The notes under the pieces: model-generated | Databases searched by the model: none | Told to the model about the DNA's origin: nothing | Seen by the model: the letters and a program-made list of their open reading frames with translations, nothing else | Translations under genes and position numbers: made by a program | Part shown: piece after piece, positions 5,332-10,599 of the stretch | Position numbering within the stretch: position 1 is the stretch's first letter | Layout of the letters: the number at the start of each line of letters is the position of its first letter | Assembly (NCBI GenBank): GCA_010092805.1 | Contig: JAADYY010000515.1 | Span: 1 to 10,599, forward strand | Direction: 5' to 3' | DNA: 10,599 nucleotides | Source of the DNA: Chloroflexota bacterium | Lineage (GTDB): Bacteria; Chloroflexota; Anaerolineae; Aggregatilineales; Phototrophicaceae

Positions 5332-8115
5332 AGACATCTCACATACCTACAACCCCGACCACGTAATGTTGCGCTCGCCCTTATGGTTGGCCTGCTGCTG
5401 CTGATGGGCCTGCCGTTGGCACCAACGACACCCGTCACCGCCCAGTCAACTGCGGTTGAAAATTTTGAAGATGTGGCATTGGTGCGCTTCGTGCATGTCG
5501 TCCCGGCAGTCCGGGAGTTGGATGTGTATCTGGACGATGAGCTGCTGGTCAGACGACTGGATGTCGGCCAAGCCACGCAGCACATCGCTATCGCGCCGGG
5601 CCAGCGCCGTTTGCGTGTGACGCAGTCGGGCGTGACGACCGCCCTCTGGGAACAACGGATCACACCACCAGGCGGTACCGCCTTCACACTCATCGCCTCC
5701 ACAAACGATCCGCTGCTCTTCACCAGCATTCCAGATGAACCCAGCCCACTCCGCCTCGGGGAGACACGTATCGGGGCGATTCACGCGGTGGCAGGTGGCC
5801 CAGTTGTTGACGTTATGCTGGCGGACGGGCGTCCGCTGGTACCGGGGCTTAGCTACGGCGAGTCATTTGGCACTTTTGATCTTCAGACGCTTGCGCTTGA
5901 TCTGGCCGTCGTCCCGACGGAAGGCACTCTGGCCGACGCGGTCATCCCGCTGACGCCATTTGCTTTTACCGCAGGTACTTCGTTTTCCATACTGATTTTC
6001 GGGATCCAGACCGATCCGCAGATCACGCTGCTTCCGGCGGCAACCTTGCCCCAAGATACCGACGCCGGTTTCATCCGGCTGGGGCATGGTATCCCTGGCG
6101 CGCCCGCCGTTGATATCTACCTGGACGGCCTGCTGATCGCGCCAGCGCTGGAATTCGGCAGCGGCGCTACACAGTACATTCCTGTTCCCGCCGATACTTA
6201 CAACGTCGAGGTGCGTGTCGCTGGGCAGTCCGGTGCCTCCCTCGTCAGCAACACCCTGGAGGTCACGGCGGGGGCGACGGTCACGGCGTTTGTGACCGGA
6301 ACGTTGGACACCCCGGCGCTGCAGATGTATCCAACCGACAATCGCGCGGGTGCGGGTGCGCGTTTCGGCCTGTACAACGCGCTGCCTGGATCTGAGGCGA
6401 TTTCTGCTGTGCAGTTGGATGGCACACCGCTGATCGACGATCTCGACTTCGGCGCGTACACGTCCGTCGCGCTGCCGCCCACCGCCCGCAGCATCGACAT
6501 CAGCGCAAATGGCACAACCACCACCATCGAGGTGCCCGCGCTGCGCTACGACAGTGTGCTGTATGATGTGGCGGTCTTCGCGGGCTTATCCGGTGCCGAG
6601 ATCGTCGTTCTCGCTCCGGCTGGCACCGCGCTGCTGCCCGCTGCCGACGCCCCGATGGTCGAAGCACCGCCAGCGGCGATCCCTGAAAGCACCGATGCGC
6701 CGACAACCGTCGCTGAAGTACCAACGCTGGCCGTGGAAGATCCGCAACCGCCAGCCGAAGTACCGACTGACGCCCCGGCAGACACCGCCGAAACGACGCC
6801 AGAGATCACGCCAGCGGAGGCCGAAGCGACCGAAGTCGTGGTCGCGCAGGCACCAACCGCAACACCCACCGTGCTGCCGCCAACGCCGGAACCGGTGGTG
6901 CCATCGCCAGCGCCAACGATACCGCAGGTCGTGGTGGCCGAACCGGCCCTCCCCACAGCTCGCGTGCTGGTCAATCCAGGCGTCAATTTACATTTGCGCC
7001 AGTTCCCCCGCAGCGACGCGCTGTCATTGGGGTTGGTACCATCGGGCGCGATTATCACGGTGAACGGGCGTGAAGGCGCGACCACACTGGCCGATGGCAC
7101 GCTGGACGAGGATTTTGTTGACCCGGCGGCCCGCCTGGCAAACGACCGTGATGATCTCAACGCTGAGGATACCTGGCTCAACATCACCTACCCCACCCCA
7201 GATGGTGGCGACGTCGATGCCTGGGTCAATGCACTCTATTTGGCAGTGCGCGATGCGGCTGGCAATCCACAGCGGCTCGCCGATCTGCCGTTGGTGCCGT
7301 CCGATCAGCCAGGGCAAGCCCGCAACACGTCGATCCAGCCGCCGAGCGCTGTTGACGATGTAATCACGGTCACGATCATCGGCCTCGATCCGGGGGTCAA
7401 TCTCAATATTCGCCGCACCCCGACCACCGACGGCGAAGCGTTGACGCGCGTCCCCAACGGCACCACCATGGAGGTTGTGGGGGCCAATGCGGATCGGGAC
7501 TGGGTTTTCGTGCGTTTCACCCCCACCGATGGCGGTGTCGTTCGCGGTTGGGTGAGTGTGCAGTTCGTCGATCTCCAGCTCAATAACCTACCGACGGACT
7601 TCGAAGCGCTGGATGCTCAGGCGCTGCTCACGACCGTAGCTGAAGATGAACGCGGCGGCTCTGGTGCCGGTGCGCAAGTTCCGGTGGTGCCAACGGTTGA
7701 TCCGCTGGAAGATGCCATTGTCGCTGAAGTGAGCATCAACCCGGACGCCAATCTGCACCTGCGGCGCGATCCAAGCGCAAGTTCCGAGTCGTTGGCGCTC
7801 ATCCCCAGCGGTACCCGGCTGATCGTCTCGGAGCGCATCCCCAGCGGCGCATGGGTGCAGGTCACCTTTGAAAACCAGCCCGGTTGGGTTGCGGCGCAGT
7901 TCATCCGCTTGACGCTCAATGGGGTGGCGTTCGATGTTGACGATGTGCCCGTCTCAGAGGACTTCACAACCATCCTTGAACCGATTGAACCCCTTGAGCC
8001 GATTGAGCCATTGGCAGGGCAGCCAACCCTACCGCCACTGCGGGCGACAGCACCGGGCGCGCCCCTTGAAGCTGGGACGATCCCGACGCTCGCGCTTCCG
8101 CCTGCGGGGCCGTGA
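5329..8115 (+). CDS. Secreted surface protein: four DUF4397-like repeats and three SH3b domains
   Basis: A 928-residue exported protein of unknown function. The signal peptide has a basic start (RHLTYLQPRPRN), a hydrophobic core VALALMVGLLLLMGLPLA and a likely cleavage after VTA or VTAQ near residue 40. Four tandem units of about 98 residues follow, beginning near 49, 147, 247 and 344. Their shared pattern, 'vRfvHavPgapavDvyLDg ... f...t.yi.vpag', is DUF4397-like and clearest in unit 3 (FIRLGHGIPGAPAVDIYLDG). Residues 438-543 are a Pro/Ala/Thr/Glu linker. Three SH3b domains follow near 544-641, 679-750 and 797-865, recognisable by VNLHLRQFP, VNLNIRRTP and ANLHLRRDP and by Gly/Ala-Trp-V ends; the first carries an insertion of about 30 residues. 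The tail has a doubled EPIEPL. No lipobox, sortase motif or C-terminal membrane segment is visible, so attachment may be through SH3b binding to the envelope. The start is TTG at 5329 (ATG 5302 is the alternative). Architecture is confident; function is not known. Confidence 0.85.
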   Translation: MRHLTYLQPRPRNVALALMVGLLLLMGLPLAPTTPVTAQSTAVENFEDVALVRFVHVVPAVRELDVYLDDELLVRRLDVGQATQHIAIAPGQRRLRVTQSGVTTALWEQRITPPGGTAFTLIASTNDPLLFTSIPDEPSPLRLGETRIGAIHAVAGGPVVDVMLADGRPLVPGLSYGESFGTFDLQTLALDLAVVPTEGTLADAVIPLTPFAFTAGTSFSILIFGIQTDPQITLLPAATLPQDTDAGFIRLGHGIPGAPAVDIYLDGLLIAPALEFGSGATQYIPVPADTYNVEVRVAGQSGASLVSNTLEVTAGATVTAFVTGTLDTPALQMYPTDNRAGAGARFGLYNALPGSEAISAVQLDGTPLIDDLDFGAYTSVALPPTARSIDISANGTTTTIEVPALRYDSVLYDVAVFAGLSGAEIVVLAPAGTALLPAADAPMVEAPPAAIPESTDAPTTVAEVPTLAVEDPQPPAEVPTDAPADTAETTPEITPAEAEATEVVVAQAPTATPTVLPPTPEPVVPSPAPTIPQVVVAEPALPTARVLVNPGVNLHLRQFPRSDALSLGLVPSGAIITVNGREGATTLADGTLDEDFVDPAARLANDRDDLNAEDTWLNITYPTPDGGDVDAWVNALYLAVRDAAGNPQRLADLPLVPSDQPGQARNTSIQPPSAVDDVITVTIIGLDPGVNLNIRRTPTTDGEALTRVPNGTTMEVVGANADRDWVFVRFTPTDGGVVRGWVSVQFVDLQLNNLPTDFEALDAQALLTTVAEDERGGSGAGAQVPVVPTVDPLEDAIVAEVSINPDANLHLRRDPSASSESLALIPSGTRLIVSERIPSGAWVQVTFENQPGWVAAQFIRLTLNGVAFDVDDVPVSEDFTTILEPIEPLEPIEPLAGQPTLPPLRATAPGAPLEAGTIPTLALPPAGP
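7978..8013 (+). repeat. Two-copy 18-bp coding repeat (EPIEPL x2)
   Basis: Two adjacent 18-bp units, 7978-7995 and 7996-8013, each encode Glu-Pro-Ile-Glu-Pro-Leu in the C-terminal tail of the SH3b protein. The copies differ mainly at third codon positions, so this is an older duplication kept at protein level rather than a fresh slippage product. Confidence 0.75.
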
Positions 8116-8148
8116 CCAAACCAGCAAATGATGTTGTTGGCGCATCAA

Positions 8149-8292
8149 GCCCTCACCCTCAATCCCTCTCCGTATGCCAACGGCAGCCGCCGCTGCACGG
8201 CTAAGAGAGGGATTTCAAAAAGCGTTTTTCTCCCCTGCTCCCGGCGCAGCGGTCGCCGGTGGCTTCTGGAGAAGGGGCCGGGGGATGAGGGC
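8149..8292. repeat. Multi-hairpin palindromic intergenic element (REP/MITE-like)
   Basis: The ends are imperfect inverted repeats: the left arm 8149-8171 starts GCCCTCACCC and the right arm 8268-8292 ends GGGATGAGGGC. Inside, AATCCCTCTC (8161-8170) pairs perfectly with GAGAGGGATT (8205-8214), enclosing GCAGC-CGCC-GCTGC. In the right half CCGGCG (8241-8246) pairs with CGCCGG (8254-8259), and TTCTCC (8228-8233) with GGAGAA (8268-8273). AAAAA-GCG-TTTTT lies between the halves. Elements with such CCCTCACCC-type ends are, from memory, common repeated intergenic sequences in Chloroflexota and cyanobacteria. No transposase is inside. On the plus strand it may also act as a terminator for the SH3b gene, ending 33 bp upstream. 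Confidence 0.65.
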
Positions 8293-8348
8293 CAAATAGC
8301 GATCAAATCAATTGACCAACAGCATCGCAAATCGAATTGGCTGCTACC

Positions 8349-8376
8349 TGGAGGGTACAGCACATTGTACCCTCCA
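8349..8376. promoter_or_regulatory. Perfect 11-bp inverted repeat upstream of gmd
   Basis: TGGAGGGTACA (8349-8359) and TGTACCCTCCA (8366-8376) are exact reverse complements around a 6-nt GCACAT loop. No T-run follows on either strand, so a classical intrinsic terminator is unlikely. The position 69-96 bp before the gmd ATG suits either a dimeric regulator's operator or an RNA stem in the gmd leader. It is distinct from the adjacent palindromic element and shares none of its arms. Confidence 0.5.
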
Positions 8377-8444
8377 CAACAACTTCCATGCACGCAAAGC
8401 ACGTAAAGAACCCTGCATCCGCATTTATGATCGGTTGATAGCCA

Positions 8445-9419
8445 ATGGCAAAACGCGCACTCATCACAGGGATCACCGGGCAGGACGGATCCTATCTCGC
8501 CGAACACCTGCTGGCACACGACTATGATGTCTTCGGGTTGGTGCGGCGCACCAGCACGCTCAACTTCGAGCGGATCAAGCACATTCAAGACCAGATTACT
8601 CTGGTACCCGGCGACATGACCGACCTGACCAGCTTGATCCACGTTTTGCGCGAAGCCCAACCCAGCGAAGTCTATAATCTGGCGGCGCAGAGCTTCGTCC
8701 CAACCTCGTGGTCACAGCCCGTGCTCACTGGTGACGTGACCGCGCTGGGTGTCACTCGCATCCTCGACGCGATCCGCGCGACTGACTCGTCGATCCGTTT
8801 CTATCAGGCGTCCAGCAGCGAGATGTTCGGCAAAGTGCGCGAGGTACCGCAAACCGAAGACACACCGTTCTATCCGCGCAGTCCGTATGGTGTCGCCAAA
8901 GTCTACGGTCACTGGATCACGGTCAACTACCGCGAGAGCTATGATCTATTTGCCGTCAGCGGGATTCTGTTCAATCATGAGAGTCCGCGCCGCGGCCTGG
9001 AATTCGTCACACGCAAAGTCACCCATCATGCCGCGCGCATCAGCCTGGGGCTGGCGAACGAACTGCGCATCGGTAACCTGGAAGCGCAGCGTGATTGGGG
9101 CTTTGCGGGCGATTATGTGCGCGCCATGTGGTTGATGCTCCAGCAGGAGACGGCGGATGATTTCGTGGTGGCAACGGCGCAGACGCACACCGTCCAGCAG
9201 CTCATCGAAGTGGCGTTCAACTGCGTCGATCTCGATTGGCGGCAGTACACGGTGCAGGATCAGCGCTTCATGCGCCCCGCCGAAGTCGATTTGCTGATCG
9301 GCGATCCCAGCAAAGCCAAAGCTTCGCTAGGCTGGCAGCCCAGCGTCACCTTCGAGCAGCTCATCGAAATGATGGTCAAAGCCGACTACGACCAGCTCAA
9401 AGCGGAACACAATCTATGA
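8445..9419 (+). CDS. gmd: GDP-mannose 4,6-dehydratase
   Basis: A 324-residue extended short-chain dehydrogenase that converts GDP-D-mannose to GDP-4-keto-6-deoxy-D-mannose (EC 4.2.1.47), the precursor of GDP-fucose, GDP-rhamnose and related deoxyhexoses for surface glycans. The nucleotide-binding motif GITGQDGSYLAE is at 9-20, and the GMD-type RRTSTLNFERI at 34-44. NLAAQSFV (78-85) and SSSEMFG (123-129) follow, the latter with catalytic Glu126. The YxxxK pair is Tyr148/Lys152 (YGVAK), followed by FNHESPRRG (176-184) and RDWGFAGDYVRAMW (216-229). The length is normal to slightly short. The ATG has no clear Shine-Dalgarno. The usual partner (fcl/GMER or rmd reductase) is not in the window. The stop overlaps the tatD start as ATGA. 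A related GDP-6-deoxymannose enzyme is the main alternative, but the NHESPRRG block points to Gmd itself. Confidence 0.92.
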   Translation: MAKRALITGITGQDGSYLAEHLLAHDYDVFGLVRRTSTLNFERIKHIQDQITLVPGDMTDLTSLIHVLREAQPSEVYNLAAQSFVPTSWSQPVLTGDVTALGVTRILDAIRATDSSIRFYQASSSEMFGKVREVPQTEDTPFYPRSPYGVAKVYGHWITVNYRESYDLFAVSGILFNHESPRRGLEFVTRKVTHHAARISLGLANELRIGNLEAQRDWGFAGDYVRAMWLMLQQETADDFVVATAQTHTVQQLIEVAFNCVDLDWRQYTVQDQRFMRPAEVDLLIGDPSKAKASLGWQPSVTFEQLIEMMVKADYDQLKAEHNL

Positions 9420-10213
9420 CTTTGATCGATACCCACTGCCATCTCAACCTCGACAGCTACGATGAGGATCGCGATCAGGTGATCGCGCGTGCAGCGGAAG
9501 CCGGGGTCACACAGGTGATCATCCCCGGCATCGATCTGGAAAACAACCGCTCCGGGATCGCGCTGAGTGCCGCGCATGATGGGATTTACGCAGCGGTCGG
9601 GGTGCATCCCAACAGCACCGCCGAGTTCAGCGACGATGATCTACCTGTGCTGCGCGAGCTGGCCGCCGCCCCCCAAGTCATCGCCATCGGCGAGATCGGG
9701 CTGGATTATCATTGGGATAAAAGCCCCAAGATCTCGCAGAAGACAGCGTTTCAAGCGCAGTTGGCGCTGGCCGCCGAGCTGGAGCTGCCCGTGATCATCC
9801 ACAACCGCGAAGCGAGCGGCGACGTCATCGCGCTGCTGGAAGCGTGGGTGAAGAGTTTACCGCCGTCGCTCAAAGATCGGCCTGGGGTGATGCACTCATT
9901 CTCAGGCAACCAGAATATCGCAGATCGCGCGCTGGCTTGTGGCTTTTACCTGGGCTTCACCGGCCCGATCACGTTCAAGAAAGCGGACGATCTGCGGGAA
10001 ATCGCCGCGACGGTGCCGCTGGATCGGATGCTTCTGGAGACGGATGGCCCCTTCCTGACCCCGACCCCGCATCGCGGCAAGCGCAACGAACCCGCTTACA
10101 TCCCGCTGATCGCCGAACGGCTGGCGACAGTCAAGCAAATCTCGCTGGACGCACTCGCTCACGCCACTACCGCGAACGCGGAACGGCTGTTTGGCCTTCC
10201 AGCGCGCTCATAA
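9416..10213 (+). CDS. tatD: TatD-family metal-dependent hydrolase/DNase
   Basis: A 265-residue TIM-barrel protein of the TatD family, cytoplasmic divalent-metal hydrolases with reported 3'-5' DNase activity. All metal-site motifs are present: DTHCHL at the N-terminus (His7, His9), GVHPN (62-66), GEIGLDYH (92-99, Glu93), VIIHNREA (126-133, His129), HSFSG (160-164, His160) and LETDGPFLTP (207-216, Asp210), with the family block RGKRNEP at 220-226. Length is typical (about 255-270). The frame is open upstream to 9236, but that extension lies inside gmd; the ATG at 9416 starts directly before IDTHCH and overlaps the gmd stop as ATGA, implying translational coupling. Nothing known links TatD to deoxysugar synthesis, so the pairing may be incidental. 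The exact substrate cannot be read from sequence. Confidence 0.93.
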   Translation: MTLIDTHCHLNLDSYDEDRDQVIARAAEAGVTQVIIPGIDLENNRSGIALSAAHDGIYAAVGVHPNSTAEFSDDDLPVLRELAAAPQVIAIGEIGLDYHWDKSPKISQKTAFQAQLALAAELELPVIIHNREASGDVIALLEAWVKSLPPSLKDRPGVMHSFSGNQNIADRALACGFYLGFTGPITFKKADDLREIAATVPLDRMLLETDGPFLTPTPHRGKRNEPAYIPLIAERLATVKQISLDALAHATTANAERLFGLPARS

Positions 10214-10262
10214 TTCGCTGGAACCAACGCTCCGCACCAATCAGCCATCTAGCGCACAAATC

Positions 10263-10286
10263 GGGGAGATGCGTTCACATCTCCCC
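10263..10286. terminator. Candidate bidirectional terminator between convergent genes
   Basis: GGGGAGATG (10263-10271) and CATCTCCCC (10278-10286) form a perfect 9-bp stem with a 6-nt loop. It lies 50 bp after the tatD stop and about 38 bp beyond the stop of the minus-strand gene that converges on it, the expected place for a shared terminator. Neither side has a strong U-tract, so termination by this stem alone may be inefficient. Confidence 0.5.
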
Positions 10287-10323
10287 TGATCAGGCTGGCT
10301 AATCTATTATCGCTAGGCCAAGC

Positions 10324-10599
10324 TTACTGATTCTGGCGCAGCAGCCCGCCCAGCGGGTTGCCGCCGCGACCGCCGCGTTGGTCACGCAGCGCGCCGTCGA
10401 GCGCCTCGTTGTACGCCGACTCCAGGCGTGCCAACAGTTGATCGGCCTGTTCCTGCGTGATCTGGCCGTTTGCCACTGCTTCCGCCGTGCGGTCAGCCGC
10501 TGAGGTCAGCGCGTTTGCGACTACCGCCGCTGGATCGCCGCCGTTCTGGGTGATGACTTCGCGCAATGTCAGGTCGCTGCCACGCATCTGCTGAAGCAG
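10324..10599 (-). CDS. Small helical protein with a Gln-rich repeat motif (5' end outside window)
   Basis: The last 91 residues of a minus-strand gene; the frame is open to the window edge, so the N-terminus is missing. An internal Met at 10587 is probably not the start, because coding-like sequence (LLQQ) continues upstream. The visible part reads LTLREVITQNGGDPAAVVAN, then a motif of the form 'A-V-A-N-G-Q-I-T-Q-E-Q-A-D-Q-L-L-A-R-L', and a Gly/Arg-rich tail (RGGRGGNPLGG). Similar 'G-x-[IL]-T-x-E-Q-A-D' helical pairs recur in small secreted or envelope proteins of Chloroflexota, Actinobacteria and Firmicutes, often as several copies after a signal peptide. This is family resemblance from memory and the function is unknown. 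Expression converges on tatD. Confidence 0.7.
   Translation of the reverse strand: MLQQMRGSDLTLREVITQNGGDPAAVVANALTSAADRTAEAVANGQITQEQADQLLARLESAYNEALDGALRDQRGGRGGNPLGGLLRQNQ

Larger units (their letters stand above)
8116..8444. other. Structured 329-bp intergenic region before gmd
   Basis: No protein gene is supported here. It holds a palindromic repeat (8149-8292), a perfect hairpin (8349-8376) and the gmd leader. A TTGACC resembling a -35 lies at 8312-8317 but has no convincing -10 at the right distance. TATGAT at 8426-8431 resembles a -10 but lacks a -35 and sits only 13 nt before the gmd ATG. The open frame through 8128-8406 crosses the palindromes and resembles no protein. Confidence 0.6.

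Noticed and set aside
6546..7187. 213-residue minus-strand frame rich in Ser/Ala/Val/Gly
   Set aside because: Its composition mirrors the Pro/Ala/Thr linker of the surface protein on the other strand. It has no start context or family resemblance.
8128..8406. 92-residue plus-strand frame downstream of the surface protein
   Set aside because: It runs through the palindromic repeat and the perfect hairpin, so it is best explained as chance reading of structured non-coding DNA.

Overview
The window (GC-rich, about 60% by eye) looks like chromosomal DNA from a Chloroflexota bacterium, probably Anaerolineae-like. This is inferred from gene content: a secreted DUF4397/SH3b protein with a Pro/Thr-rich linker, a small protein ending in a 'G-Q-I-T-Q-E-Q-A-D' repeat motif, an actinobacterial-type adenosine kinase beside a short-form AhcY, and an intergenic palindromic element with CCCTCACCC/GGGTGAGGG-like ends. 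No rRNA, tRNA, CRISPR array, transposase or phage gene is visible. Seven complete protein genes and one partial gene fill most of the sequence.

Left arm (30-2740, minus strand): a nicotinate phosphoribosyltransferase gene is followed, through a 4-base ATGA stop/start overlap, by a divergent CpaF/VirB11-like secretion ATPase. The ATPase keeps Walker A and an acidic Walker B region but appears to have lost the family's histidine box. Centre-left (2741-5183): a short divergent intergenic region with an extended -10 promoter and an ACAAAT/ATTTGT inverted repeat leads on the plus strand to adenosine kinase (adoK) and then S-adenosylhomocysteine hydrolase (ahcY), which has its own candidate promoter. 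These two enzymes form a coherent methyl-cycle module: AhcY splits SAH to adenosine and homocysteine, and AdoK removes the adenosine as AMP, pulling the reversible hydrolase forward. With the NAD-precursor enzyme on the other strand, the block is nucleotide and cofactor salvage.

Centre (5329-8115, plus): a large secreted protein, probably started at a TTG codon with a strong Shine-Dalgarno. It has a signal peptide, four tandem DUF4397-like units of about 98 residues, a Pro/Ala/Thr/Glu-rich linker and three SH3b domains. The 329-bp gap that follows holds a 144-bp multi-hairpin palindromic repeat and a separate perfect 11-bp-stem hairpin.

Right arm (8445-10599): gmd (GDP-mannose 4,6-dehydratase, deoxyhexose precursor synthesis for surface glycans) is coupled by another ATGA overlap to a TatD-family metal-dependent hydrolase. 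A GC-rich 9-bp stem between convergent genes may terminate transcription from both sides. The window ends inside a small minus-strand gene. I see no convincing new multi-gene system. The oddest items are the degenerate CpaF homologue coupled to NAPRTase, the DUF4397x4-SH3bx3 surface protein, and the two structured intergenic elements before gmd.
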